64,000 bases of DNA from Sphingomonas parva (ex Maeng et al. 2020). Its GTDB lineage: Bacteria > Pseudomonadota > Alphaproteobacteria > Sphingomonadales > Sphingomonadaceae. Position 1 is the stretch's first letter; every line of letters starts with the position of its first letter. The notes under the pieces were generated by a model that was given only the letters and a program-made list of their open reading frames with translations, was not told the DNA's origin and searched no databases. Position numbers and translations under genes: made by a program. Positions 28,472-37,137 of this stretch are shown piece after piece. Location: positions 1 to 64,000 of the forward strand of contig NZ_SPDV01000033.1 in the NCBI RefSeq assembly GCF_004564275.1, given 5' to 3'.

Positions 28472-28999
28472 GTGCGACGCATCCTTGTCATGCTCGCTTC
28501 GGCCGCGTGCGCGGTCGCGGCGATCGTTCTCGTGGTCAATTCCGGGCGGCCGCTGGCGACCGGCCTGGCGCTCGCCCTCGGCGCCGCGCTGGCGCTGCTC
28601 GCGCGCGCCGCCGCGGCGGCAACGCCTCCGCAGCCGGCGGACGGCGCCGCCGTGCAGCCGCCGGCGCTTCTCGACGGGCGGGTCGTGCCGGAGGATTGGC
28701 CGGCGGGGCCCTGGTTCGACCGGCGGGAGGGCGCCGTCACGCTCGGCTTCACCGTCGATCCCGACGGCCGCCCGCGCGACGTGCGGGTCACCGCATCGAG
28801 CGGCGTCGCCGAGCTGGACGAGAGGAGCCGCGAGATCGTCGTGGAACGCTTCCGCTTCGCGCCGGCGCGGGATCGCCGCGGCCGCGCAGTGGACGCCCGG
28901 GTCGAGCACAGGATCGACTGGAGCGTCGCGAGCCTCGACGGCTCGGTGGAGATCGAGGCCCCGCCGTTGATCGAGGTGGCGCCCCGGCCGGCGTGCTGA
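28472..28999 (+). CDS. membrane-anchored protein with TonB-type C-terminal domain
   Basis: A 175-residue protein starting at a GTG preceded by AGGGGA; an ATG at 28490 is the alternative. One or two hydrophobic segments (about 4-50) anchor it. Residues about 85-160 resemble a TonB C-terminal domain (VTLGFTVDPDGRPRDVRVTASSG, then FRFAPARD). It lacks a long Pro/Lys periplasm-spanning linker, so it is probably not a classical energy transducer. No ExbB/ExbD genes are nearby. It is followed by msrA. Confidence 0.7.
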   Translation: MRRILVMLASAACAVAAIVLVVNSGRPLATGLALALGAALALLARAAAAATPPQPADGAAVQPPALLDGRVVPEDWPAGPWFDRREGAVTLGFTVDPDGRPRDVRVTASSGVAELDERSREIVVERFRFAPARDRRGRAVDARVEHRIDWSVASLDGSVEIEAPPLIEVAPRPAC

Positions 29000-29086
29000 G
29001 GCCGCGACGCGCGAGGCCGATGCCCTCGTCCGGCCGACGTGCTAAGGCCGGGGCAGGCGCCGCGTCGCGCCGCGGAAAGGATCGGC

Positions 29087-29713
29087 ATGACCGGAATGTT
29101 CGCCCGATGGGGCTTCGTGCTCGCGCTCGCCCTCGCGAGCTGCGGCCAGTCGGGCGGCGACGAAGCTGCGGCGCAGCAGCCGCGCGCCGCGCCGGGGCAG
29201 GCGAAGGCGGTGTTCGCCGGCGGCTGCTTCTGGTGCACCGAAGCGGATTTCGAGAAGGTCCCCGGCGTCGTCTCGGCGGTGTCCGGCTACACCGGCGGCA
29301 CCCTGGCCAATCCCAGCTACAAAAAGGTCTCCGCCGGCGGCACTGGCCATTATGAGGCGGTGCTCGTCACCTACGATCCGCGGCGGGTGAGCTATGCCGC
29401 GCTCGTCCGCCATTTCTTCCGCACGGTCGATCCGACCGACGCCGGCGGGCAGTTCTGCGATCGCGGCGACAGCTACCGGACCGCCGTTTTCGTCGGCACG
29501 CCCGCGGAGCGGAAGCTCGCCGAGGCCGAGAAGGCGGCCGCCGATCGCCAGCTCGGCGGCAGGGTGGTGACGCCGATCGTCGCCGCAGGCCGCTTCTACC
29601 CCGCCGAGGATTATCACCAGGATTATTACAAGAAGAACCCGGTCCGATATCGTTACTATCGCTGGCGCTGCGGCCGCGACGCACGGCTCGAGCAGGTCTG
29701 GGGCAAGAAATAG
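29087..29713 (+). CDS. msrA: peptide-methionine (S)-S-oxide reductase, lipoprotein form
   Basis: Repairs oxidised methionine (S-sulfoxide). The 208-residue protein has a lipoprotein signal ending LALASC (Cys19), so it is exported and membrane-tethered. The catalytic motif GCFWC (Cys47) and the segments VSGYTGGTLANPSYKKV and GHYEAVLVTYDP are typical MsrA. A Tyr-rich C-terminal part (YHQDYYKKNPVRYRYYR) is usual; Cys133-type resolving cysteines appear in GGQFCDRGDSYR and YRWRCGRD. Start 29087 gives the signal peptide; the upstream open frame is not supported. Confidence 0.94.
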   Translation: MTGMFARWGFVLALALASCGQSGGDEAAAQQPRAAPGQAKAVFAGGCFWCTEADFEKVPGVVSAVSGYTGGTLANPSYKKVSAGGTGHYEAVLVTYDPRRVSYAALVRHFFRTVDPTDAGGQFCDRGDSYRTAVFVGTPAERKLAEAEKAAADRQLGGRVVTPIVAAGRFYPAEDYHQDYYKKNPVRYRYYRWRCGRDARLEQVWGKK

Positions 29714-29728
29714 GCCGCGCGGGCGGCG

Positions 29729-30400
29729 CTACTCGACCCGGAACTCGGTGACGATGATGCGCGCCGGCCCCGTCGCATAGACGCCGTGGCCGTAGCCATC
29801 GCCGCCGCCTAGCACGAAGCCGACCTGGTCCGCTTCGGCCAGGGCGGCGCGGAAGGCCGCCGGGTTGCTGCGCGCGCTGGAGGTCAGGATCGCGGTCCAG
29901 TTTCCGTTGAGCGGCGCGGTCATCACATGGTCGCCGGGCGTGATCGGCATCTGCGAGGCGAAGGTCGCGAACCAGCGATAGGTCTCGTACGGGCCACGCG
30001 CGGTCCAGCTGTCGCCGCGCCGCTGGAAATAGAGAGTGAGGATCGAGGGCAGGTCGGGCGCGGACGGCGGGACGATGCGCACGCCGGGAGCGGCCTCGAC
30101 GCGATAGCGCATGACGATGCGGCTCTTTCCCGTCAGCGGGCCGTGCGGGAAGGTGACGTAATGGACGCTTCCCGGCGCTCGCGGCAGATCGATCTGCCAG
30201 CCGCCCCCGCGCCGCGGCGTCGGATGGAGCGGCATGCCCACCGAATGATTGCGCCCGCGGACGATCGGCCCGATCGTCCACTCGCCGGCAACGACGTGGT
30301 TGGCGGCCGCCGGCGCGGACGCGGCGGTGCCGGGCAGAGCGGCGATCAGGCCGAGCGCGGGCAGGAAGGAGAGGCGAAACGGCATCGATCGGTCCGGCAT
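29729..30400 (-). CDS. secreted protein, unknown function
   Basis: A 223-residue protein with a signal peptide (about 1-28, ending TAASA). The mature part is beta-rich with WTIGPIVRGRNHSVGMP, GSVHYVTFPHGPLTG, LTLYFQRRGDSW and a C-terminal VYATGPARIIVTEFRVE. The spacing suggests a jelly-roll or lectin-like sandwich, but I cannot assign a family. An internal ATG at 30385 is the alternative start. It is 60 bases downstream of the haem-oxygenase-like gene on the same strand. Confidence 0.7.
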   Translation of the reverse strand: MPDRSMPFRLSFLPALGLIAALPGTAASAPAAANHVVAGEWTIGPIVRGRNHSVGMPLHPTPRRGGGWQIDLPRAPGSVHYVTFPHGPLTGKSRIVMRYRVEAAPGVRIVPPSAPDLPSILTLYFQRRGDSWTARGPYETYRWFATFASQMPITPGDHVMTAPLNGNWTAILTSSARSNPAAFRAALAEADQVGFVLGGGDGYGHGVYATGPARIIVTEFRVE

Positions 30401-30460
30401 GATGGTCGGGACGATCCTTCTAGTCCTTCCGCCCTTCTCCAGCCTGAACCGTCGCGGCGG

Positions 30461-31399
30461 TCAGGCGTGGACCATGGCCTCGGTCGGCCGGCTCTCGCGC
30501 ACGCTCCAGAGCTCGCTGCGGTAGCGCGCGAAGCAGCGGGCGCCGGCCTTCAGGCGGATCAGCGCGCCTTCGGCCATGGCGGTCGCCCGGGCCGGATCCT
30601 CGGCGACCAGCGGCCGCAGCGCCTCGCGGTTCCACGCCTCGCTGTGCTTGACGTCCAGCGTCGCATGAAGATCGAAATAGCGGCGCACCTCGGGCGGCTG
30701 GCCGAGCCGGCGCAGCCCCATCGCGGTCGCGGCGGAGCGGCCGGGCGCGGTCAGCTCGATCGCGCCGAGCGCCCCGACCGAATGCCAGGCATAGGCCCGG
30801 TTGGTGGCCATCGCCGTCATCGCGTTGGCCAAGGCGAGGCTCTCGGCGACGGTGTCCTCGATCGTCGGCGCGAGATCGAGCGCCTCGATCAGATGGCCGA
30901 GCATCGGGCCGTGCATGCCCTTGGGATTTCCGCGCCCCATCTCGTCCCAATAGTTGCGGGCGAGCTCGAGCTTCGCCTGCTGCGGCATCTTCACCTGGGT
31001 GTAGGCGACGAGATCGTCGAAGCCGGCCTCGCCCGCCGCTTCCTGCTCGAGGAACCAGTGCATCTGGTCGAGGCTCGCCTCGGCGGCGATCCAGGGGAAG
31101 AGCGGGTCGCCCTGGCCCGGACCGGTCTCGATCAGGCCCTCGAACCAGGCGATGAAGCCTTCGACATCGGTCGGCGCCGCGGCCGCCTCGGCGGAAATTT
31201 CGGCGCGAAGCGCCTCGAGAAAGGCGATCTCGACGGCGCGCATCTCGGATTCGCGGACCAGCGCCGCATCCGGGTCGGCCGGCGGGAATTGCGGCGCCAG
31301 CCGCTCGCGATTCCAGGTCGCGAGGCGGCGCTGCTGCTCGGCGGTGAAGGGGAGGGCGGGGCGATCCGCCGCTCGGGACCATTTGAAAAGGGAGGCCAT
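30461..31399 (-). CDS. haem-oxygenase-like iron-containing redox enzyme family protein
   Basis: A 312-residue, all-helical cytoplasmic protein resembling the haem-oxygenase-like dinuclear oxidase group (iron-containing redox enzymes). Candidate metal ligands appear in the expected order on helices: E and H in AEASLDQMHWFLEQEAAGE, H in GMHGPMLGHLIEAL, H in AYAWHSVGALGAIEL, and D/H in YFDLHATLDVKHSEAW. Substrates of this family are diverse, so none is assigned. GGGAGG lies just before the ATG. It diverges from dapB by 139 bases. Confidence 0.72.
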   Translation of the reverse strand: MASLFKWSRAADRPALPFTAEQQRRLATWNRERLAPQFPPADPDAALVRESEMRAVEIAFLEALRAEISAEAAAAPTDVEGFIAWFEGLIETGPGQGDPLFPWIAAEASLDQMHWFLEQEAAGEAGFDDLVAYTQVKMPQQAKLELARNYWDEMGRGNPKGMHGPMLGHLIEALDLAPTIEDTVAESLALANAMTAMATNRAYAWHSVGALGAIELTAPGRSAATAMGLRRLGQPPEVRRYFDLHATLDVKHSEAWNREALRPLVAEDPARATAMAEGALIRLKAGARCFARYRSELWSVRESRPTEAMVHA

Positions 31400-31538
31400 T
31401 AGGTCCTTGAGAAAATAATGAAAGGTTGCAGCCTGAATGTACAGGCGAGGACAAAGGTTCCGGACGCGGAACACCGCAAAAGGGCCGGGGCGGGTGCGCC
31501 CGGTTGCGCGTCCTGCCGCGCTCGCCCATGAAGCCGGG

Positions 31539-32234
31539 ATGATCAGCATCACTCTTTTCGGCGCGAGCGGACGGATGGGCCGGGCGATCGCGGAGGCCGC
31601 GACCGGCCGGTCGGACGTCGGCATCGTCGCCGAGGGCGGCGACGTCTTCGTCGATTTCTCGGCGCCGGACGCGCTGCAGGGCCATCTCGACGCCGCGCTC
31701 GCCGCGGGCAAGCCGATCCTGATCGGCACCACCGGCCTCGGCGCCGCGCATCGGCGCGCGATCGATGCCGCGGCCGAGCGGATCGCGGTGATCCAGGCGG
31801 CGAATACCTCGCTCGGTGTCAACCTGCTCTCGCATCTGGTGCGCGAGGCGGCGGCGCGGCTGAGCGAGGACTGGGACATCGAGATCGTCGAGATGCACCA
31901 CCGGATGAAGGTCGACGCGCCCTCGGGCACCGCGCTGATGCTCGGCCGCGCCGCCGCCGAAGGGCGCGGAGTCGATCTCGACGCCGCCGCCGATCGCGGC
32001 CGGGACGGCATCACCGGCGCGCGGGAAGCGGGCAGGATCGGCTTCGCCGCGCTGCGCGGCGGCAGCGTCGCCGGAGACCATCAGGTGATCTTCGCCGCCG
32101 AGGGCGAGCGGCTCGAGCTCGGCCACCGCGCCGAGAGCCGCGCGATCTTCGCCCGCGGCGCGATCGCCGGGGCTTTGTGGCTCCACGGCAAGCCGGCGGG
32201 GCGCTATGCCATGGCCGACGTGCTCGGGCTCTGA
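31539..32234 (+). CDS. dapB: 4-hydroxy-tetrahydrodipicolinate reductase
   Basis: Reduces 4-hydroxy-tetrahydrodipicolinate to tetrahydrodipicolinate in lysine and diaminopimelate synthesis. The 231-residue protein is shorter than E. coli DapB (273): the stretch after the first Rossmann unit (GASGRMG, 8-14) is reduced. The signature EMHHRMKVDAPSGTA is intact, with His120/His121 and Lys124. VDFSAPDAL and LIGTTGL bind cofactor. The start at 31539 is the first position fitting the family; upstream reading is Arg-rich. nth follows after two bases, so the genes are co-transcribed. Confidence 0.94.
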   Translation: MISITLFGASGRMGRAIAEAATGRSDVGIVAEGGDVFVDFSAPDALQGHLDAALAAGKPILIGTTGLGAAHRRAIDAAAERIAVIQAANTSLGVNLLSHLVREAAARLSEDWDIEIVEMHHRMKVDAPSGTALMLGRAAAEGRGVDLDAAADRGRDGITGAREAGRIGFAALRGGSVAGDHQVIFAAEGERLELGHRAESRAIFARGAIAGALWLHGKPAGRYAMADVLGL

Positions 32235-32236
32235 CC

Positions 32237-32986
32237 ATGGCGATCAAGCCGCCCCGCAAGCCTGCTGCCAAGCCGCGCGCGGCTGCGGCGCCGCCGAAGC
32301 TGTCGCCCGAGGAGGTGCAGCTCTTCTACCAGCGCCTCGCCGAACGGACTCCGAACCCCGAGACCGAGCTCGAATATGTCAACGACTTCACCCTGCTGGT
32401 CGCGGTCGTGCTCTCCGCCCAGGCGACCGACGCGAGCGTCAACCTCGCCACGCGCGAGCTGTTCAGGACGGTGGACACGCCGGAGGCGATGGTGGCGCTC
32501 GGCGAGGAGGGGCTGAAGCAGCACATCAAGACGATCGGCCTGTTCAACACCAAGGCGAAGAACGTCATCGCGCTGTCGCAGGCGCTGATCGCCGATCACG
32601 CCGGCCGGGTGCCCGCCGATCGCGACGCGCTGCAGCGGCTCCCCGGCGTCGGGCGCAAGACGGCGAACGTGGTGATGAACTGCGCCTTCGGCGCGGAGAC
32701 CTTCGCGGTCGACACCCACGTCTTTCGCGTCTCGAACCGCACCGGCCTTGCGCCCGGCAAGGACGTCGACGCGGTCGAGCGGATCCTCGATGCGGAGACG
32801 CCGCAGCCGTGGCGGCGGGACGCGCACCATTATCTGATCCTTCACGGCCGCTACGTCTGCAAGGCGCGCACGCCCGAATGCTGGCGCTGCGTCGTCGCCG
32901 ACATCTGCCGCTACGAGCCCAAGACTCCGCCGCCCGGAAGCACCAAGGAAGCGAGAGTCATCGCCGCGAAACGGGGCAGGGCCTAG
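32237..32986 (+). CDS. nth: endonuclease III
   Basis: DNA glycosylase/AP lyase that removes oxidised pyrimidines. The 249-residue protein has the helix-hairpin-helix LPGVGRKTANVVMN with catalytic Lys141, catalytic Asp159 in VDTHVFRVSNR, and the 4Fe-4S loop Cys208-x6-Cys215-x2-Cys218-x5-Cys224. A Lys/Ala/Pro-rich N-terminal extension of about 22 residues precedes the fold. The start follows the dapB stop by two bases, indicating coupling. Confidence 0.96.
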   Translation: MAIKPPRKPAAKPRAAAAPPKLSPEEVQLFYQRLAERTPNPETELEYVNDFTLLVAVVLSAQATDASVNLATRELFRTVDTPEAMVALGEEGLKQHIKTIGLFNTKAKNVIALSQALIADHAGRVPADRDALQRLPGVGRKTANVVMNCAFGAETFAVDTHVFRVSNRTGLAPGKDVDAVERILDAETPQPWRRDAHHYLILHGRYVCKARTPECWRCVVADICRYEPKTPPPGSTKEARVIAAKRGRA

Positions 32987-33000
32987 ACTGCAACGGGCGC

Positions 33001-34104
33001 TTATTTGTTGCCGGCGCTGAGACCGTCCAGCGCCTTGCGCACCTTCTGGTTGTTGGCCTCGACATCGGCCATCAGCGCCGCGCGCAGGGCGGCGATCTGC
33101 TCCTTGGCCCCGGTCATGCCCATCGGGGAGAGATCGCCGGGGGTCTCGCCGCGGGCGATGGCAAGGTTGGTGCGGACCCGGGTGCAGAGCTTGGCGTCGT
33201 CCTCGAGCGGATCGACGATGCCGCAGACACGGCCCTCGGCGGCGGCGAGGCTCCTGGCCGCCCCGGCACGGTCGCCGTCCGCGAACTGCACCCGCGCGAT
33301 GCCGTGCAGCGCCTGGGCGCCGACCGAGCGGGCGCGGCGTTCCTCGCCGGCGCTCTTGCTGCCGCTGATGTTGAGATCGGAGATGCGCAGCCACTGGCCG
33401 AACGCCTCGGCGGCCATCGCCCGCGCCGCTTTCGCCTCGGCGGTCTTGCCCTCGGCGGCGAGATCGGCGCTGCGCTCGGACCAGAAATAGCCGAGGTTCC
33501 GCTCCAGCTGGTAGCCGAGGCTGAGCGCGTCACGGACTCGCCCCTTGTCCGGCACGTCCTTGCCGAACGTCTGATAGGCGCCCTCGATCACCTCGCGCGC
33601 GGTGCCCAGCGCCGCCTTCGAATCCTCGCTGCGCCCGACCAGCGCCAGCGCCCGGTGGGTCTCGAACATCAAAGGCAGATTCTCGATCAGCGTGTGGAAA
33701 TGCTTCCCGCCGTCGTAATGGCCCATCATCGTCGCGAACCCGTCGTCGAGGTAGCGAAGCGCGCTGGCCGGCTTCAGCCGCTCGATGTCGTTGCGACCGA
33801 GATCGGTGATCGTGCTCAGATAGGCCTTGAGCGCCCGGTGACGCGAGGTCTCCGTCGCGGCGGCAGCGTCGTGCGCCGCCTTGATCGCGGCCAGCCGCGC
33901 GAGGCACGCTTTCTCGACGCGCGCGCCCTCGCTCTCGACCTTTTCGGGAGACGAGGTCAGGAGCAGGTCGGAATCGAAGACGGGGCACTCGATGTCATAG
34001 GCCTTGTCGAGCAGGCGATCGGCCTCGGTCGCCGTCTCCGGCGCCGCGGCCCCGACCGGCGCGGCGACCAGCGCCGCCGCCAGCAATGCATTGAACCGGA
34101 TCAT
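33001..34104 (-). CDS. secreted helical protein, unknown function
   Basis: A 367-residue protein with a signal peptide (about 1-20, MIRFNALLAAALVAAPVGAA). The mature part is almost wholly alpha-helical, with repeated Ala-rich helices and pairs such as RALALVGRSEDSKAALGTA and ARSLAAAEGRVCGIVDP that resemble TPR-like packing. There are cysteines in DIECPVFD, KACLARL and KLCTRVR. No enzymatic motif is seen. It is convergent with nth (14-base gap) and upstream of the tRNA on the other strand. Confidence 0.75.
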   Translation of the reverse strand: MIRFNALLAAALVAAPVGAAAPETATEADRLLDKAYDIECPVFDSDLLLTSSPEKVESEGARVEKACLARLAAIKAAHDAAAATETSRHRALKAYLSTITDLGRNDIERLKPASALRYLDDGFATMMGHYDGGKHFHTLIENLPLMFETHRALALVGRSEDSKAALGTAREVIEGAYQTFGKDVPDKGRVRDALSLGYQLERNLGYFWSERSADLAAEGKTAEAKAARAMAAEAFGQWLRISDLNISGSKSAGEERRARSVGAQALHGIARVQFADGDRAGAARSLAAAEGRVCGIVDPLEDDAKLCTRVRTNLAIARGETPGDLSPMGMTGAKEQIAALRAALMADVEANNQKVRKALDGLSAGNK

Positions 34105-34254
34105 CGCGTTCCCCCACGCTACAAGCGGCCGAGCCGCCGCAGCCGAGGTCTAGCATTTCGAAACGGAAGCGCAATGGAGGGGAGGGCGCCGTCCAGGACC
34201 TGCGCAAAACCTCTGGCGGTGCCGGAGAGCCTTTGCTAAGCGCCTCCCCACCAC

Positions 34255-34331
<77 letters not shown>

Positions 34332-34447
34332 CGTCTCCTCATGTCCTCATTCGGGTCGCGGGCCAGGCGGCGCGGTGCTTCTGCGTCTTCCCCCGGCGGC
34401 CGCGGCGGCGTAGGCTCGCGCCACAGCCTCACTCGACCGGAGGTCCG

Positions 34448-34807
34448 ATGCGCCGCGCCCTTGCCCAGCTGATCGCCGCGAGCGCGATCCTTGCGCTGTC
34501 CAGCCCCTCCGCCGCCGCCCCCGACGGCAAGAACCGCAAGATCACCGTCGAGAACCTCTCGGGCCAGGTCGTCCGCGAGCTCTATGCCTCGCCGGTCACC
34601 GCCAAGACCTGGGAGGAGGATCTCCTCGGCCAGAAGACGCTCGCGTCGGGGACGAGCATCAACGCCAACATCGACAACGGCACCAGCGAGTGCCGCTACG
34701 ACCTGAAGGCGGTCCGCGCCGACGGCCGTGAATATACCCACCGCGACGTCAACGTCTGCGCGGCGAGCAAATGGATGCTCCGGGAGGAGAGCGAGACGAT
34801 CCAGTAA
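34448..34807 (+). CDS. small secreted protein, unknown function
   Basis: A 119-residue protein with a signal peptide ending SSPSAAA. The mature domain (about 27-119) has ITVENLSGQVVRELYASP, TWEEDLLGQ, CRYDLKAVRADG and DVNVC. I recognise this pattern (WEEDxLG with a Cys pair, beta-sandwich-like) from uncharacterised small periplasmic proteins of Alphaproteobacteria, without a known function. Two cysteines may form a disulfide. It follows the tRNA gene. Confidence 0.75.
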   Translation: MRRALAQLIAASAILALSSPSAAAPDGKNRKITVENLSGQVVRELYASPVTAKTWEEDLLGQKTLASGTSINANIDNGTSECRYDLKAVRADGREYTHRDVNVCAASKWMLREESETIQ

Positions 34808-34825
34808 GCGGCGGCGGGCAGCCGG

Positions 34826-35176
34826 TCAGATCGCCGTCTTCACCGCGGCGGTAGCCGCGTCGCCCGTGTTGGGCGTGCCCTTCGGCTCGATGAGGAGAAG
34901 GTGCGTCTCCTCCGCGGCCACCGGCCGGTGCTCCACGCCCTTCGGCACGACGTAGAGCTCGCCCGGGCCGAGATGGACGTCGCCGTCGCGCATCTCGATC
35001 GTCAGCCGCCCCTTGAGGACGAGGAAGAAGTCGTCCGTGTCCGGATGGCTGTGCCAGACGAATTCGCCTTTGACCTTGACGACCATCAGATCGAGGTCGT
35101 TCAACCGGCCGACGATCTTCGGCGACCAGAGGTCGGAGAAGGTGGCGAGCTTTTCCTCGAGGCACACGACGGACAT
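34826..35176 (-). CDS. cupin-domain protein
   Basis: A 116-residue single cupin barrel. The first cupin motif is FVWHSHPDTDDFFLVLKG, with His/His/Asp-Glu type metal ligands, and the second is GELYVVPKGVEHRP. The position usually held by Glu is Asp. It could be an isomerase, dioxygenase or binding protein; small cupins of this type are mostly uncharacterised. It is convergent with the preceding secreted-protein gene (18-base gap). Confidence 0.85.
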   Translation of the reverse strand: MSVVCLEEKLATFSDLWSPKIVGRLNDLDLMVVKVKGEFVWHSHPDTDDFFLVLKGRLTIEMRDGDVHLGPGELYVVPKGVEHRPVAAEETHLLLIEPKGTPNTGDAATAAVKTAI

Positions 35177-35319
35177 GCTGGGCTCCGCGACCGATCGGGG
35201 GGCGGTGCCATAGAGCCACGGACCAGGCCGATCGGCAAGCGTCCCCGCGCGCCGATCCGGTGAGGCTTGGCATCGGCAGATCGATCCGCCAGCCTGCCCG
35301 CCTGGTTCGGGAGATGCGC

Positions 35320-36561
35320 ATGACGCTGGTCAGGATCCTGCTTTCCGCTCTCGCCCTCCTGTCGCTGGCGATCGGCGGGCCGGCCGCCGCACGCCAGGAG
35401 GAGCCGAAATGGGTCGCGACCTGGGGCAGCGCCCAGCAGGAGCCCGAGCCGCACAACGCGCTGCCGCCCGGGACGCTCGACGACGCCACTCTGCGCCAGC
35501 TGGTCCGCACCACGCTCGCCGGCGACCGGATCCGGATCCGCGTCTCGAACGCCTTCGGCAAGGGCCCGCTGGCGATCCGCGGCGTCCACGTCGCGCGGGC
35601 GGCGGATCCGGCGAGCCCGCGCATCGATCCCGCCACCGATCGCACGGTGACCTTCGCCGGCGCGTCGCAGCTGGTGGTGCCGGCCGGCGCCGATTATGTC
35701 TCCGATCCTGTCGATCTCGCGGTGCCGGCGCTGGCCACGCTCGCCGTGTCGATCCATGTCGCGCGGCAGCCCGCGGTGCAGACCGGCCATCCCGGCTCGC
35801 GCGCGACCTCCTGGGTCGGGCGCGGCGACCAGCTCGCCGCCGCCGAGATCTCAGCGCCGACGCGAGTCGATCATTGGTACCTTCTCAGCGGCATCGACGT
35901 CCTCGCCGGGACGCGCGAGAGCGCGATCGCGATCCTCGGCGATTCGATCACCGACGGCTTCGGGGTGAAGCCGAACACGAATTCGCGCTGGACCGACTTC
36001 CTCGCCGAGCGTCTGCAGGCGTCCCCGCGGACCCGCCGTCTGTCGGTGGTCAACCTCGGCCTCGGCGGCAACCGGCTGCTGAACGACGGGCTCGGGCCTA
36101 ATGCGGCCGCCCGGTTCGAGCGGGACGTTCTGGCGCGCAGCGGCGTCGGGACCCTGATCGTCTTCGAGGGCGTGAACGATCTCGGCACGCTGACCCGCGA
36201 CGCAGCGGCGACGCCCGAGCAGCACGGGGCTCTGGTCGCCGAGATGATCGCGGCTTATGCCCAGATCGTCGCCAAGGCGCGCGAGCGCGGCATCCGCGTG
36301 ATCGGCGCGACGATCCTGCCCTATGGCGGCTCCTCTTATTACCATCCGGACGCCGCCAACGAGGCCGATCGCCAGGCGATCAACGCCTGGATCCGCGCTC
36401 CCGGCCATTTCGACGCGGTGATCGATTTCGACGCGGAGATGCGCGATCCGGCCCGGCCCGATCGGCTGCGCCCCGACCTCGACTCGGGCGACGGGCTCCA
36501 TCCGTCGATCGAAGGCTATCGGGCGATGGCAGCGGCGGTGCCGCTGGCGCTGCTGCGCTGA
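35320..36561 (+). CDS. SGNH/GDSL-family hydrolase, secreted
   Basis: A 413-residue exported hydrolase. A signal peptide (about 1-25) precedes an N-terminal beta-sandwich region (WVATWGSAQQ, then to about 200) and the SGNH domain. Catalytic blocks are visible: Ser in ILGDSITDG, Gly in NLGLGGNR, Asn in FEGVNDLG and Asp/His in DGLHPSIEGY. The two-part layout resembles esterases acting on acetylated or rhamnogalacturonan-type carbohydrates, but the substrate is unknown. GGGAG lies six bases before the second of two close ATGs (35320); 35314 is also possible. Confidence 0.88.
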   Translation: MTLVRILLSALALLSLAIGGPAAARQEEPKWVATWGSAQQEPEPHNALPPGTLDDATLRQLVRTTLAGDRIRIRVSNAFGKGPLAIRGVHVARAADPASPRIDPATDRTVTFAGASQLVVPAGADYVSDPVDLAVPALATLAVSIHVARQPAVQTGHPGSRATSWVGRGDQLAAAEISAPTRVDHWYLLSGIDVLAGTRESAIAILGDSITDGFGVKPNTNSRWTDFLAERLQASPRTRRLSVVNLGLGGNRLLNDGLGPNAAARFERDVLARSGVGTLIVFEGVNDLGTLTRDAAATPEQHGALVAEMIAAYAQIVAKARERGIRVIGATILPYGGSSYYHPDAANEADRQAINAWIRAPGHFDAVIDFDAEMRDPARPDRLRPDLDSGDGLHPSIEGYRAMAAAVPLALLR

Positions 36562-36580
36562 GGGAGCGGGGGGCGGGGCC

Positions 36581-37036
36581 TCAGGCGTTGGCGTGCGCCT
36601 CGGCGAGGGCGATCTCGCCTTCGTCATAGCCGTCCCAATAATGCAGCCGCTCGGCCGAGACCTTGATCAGCACCAGCCCCGGCGTGTCCACGCCCTGCTC
36701 GAACCAGCGGTCGAGATCCTTGGTCCAATGCGCCGCGAATTGCGCCTTGTCGCGGATCAGCGAGGCGCGCCCTTCGACGGTGAGGAAGAAGGGGCGCATC
36801 CCCAGCATCCCCGCCTTTGCCTGGTAGCCGAGGCCGACCTGCGGATCGCGCGCGATGTCGGCGACGGTGCGGCTGTCGTCGCACGCAAAGAAATAGGAGT
36901 CGCCATCGAAATCGACCTCGCGATTGTTGCTCATCGGCCGGCCGGCGAGGGCGCCGCCCTCCGTCCGCGTGGAGAGGATCGCGAAGTCGATGTCGCGCAT
37001 CTTCTCCGAAACCTGGTCGAGGGTCATCTTCGCCAT
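36581..37036 (-). CDS. pyridoxamine 5'-phosphate oxidase-family flavin-binding protein
   Basis: A 151-residue split-barrel protein of the PNPOx-like/general stress protein 26 group. Features are KMRDIDFAILSTRTEGGALAGRPMSNN, the strand YFFACDDSRTVADIARDPQVGLGY and a Trp-rich C-terminal LHYWDGYDEGE. It probably binds FMN or F420-like flavin; vitamin B6 synthesis is unlikely because the chain is short and lacks PdxH C-terminal motifs. GAGCGC precedes the ATG at 37036. Confidence 0.82.
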   Translation of the reverse strand: MAKMTLDQVSEKMRDIDFAILSTRTEGGALAGRPMSNNREVDFDGDSYFFACDDSRTVADIARDPQVGLGYQAKAGMLGMRPFFLTVEGRASLIRDKAQFAAHWTKDLDRWFEQGVDTPGLVLIKVSAERLHYWDGYDEGEIALAEAHANA

Positions 37037-37137
37037 GGCGCGCTCCTGATCTGTTTCAGGCGCAACGCGCATGTCCGGTGCGATGTCCGCGACATGGTCC
37101 AAAGCCCGTAGCCCCCCGCGGTGGCCGCGAAGGGGCG

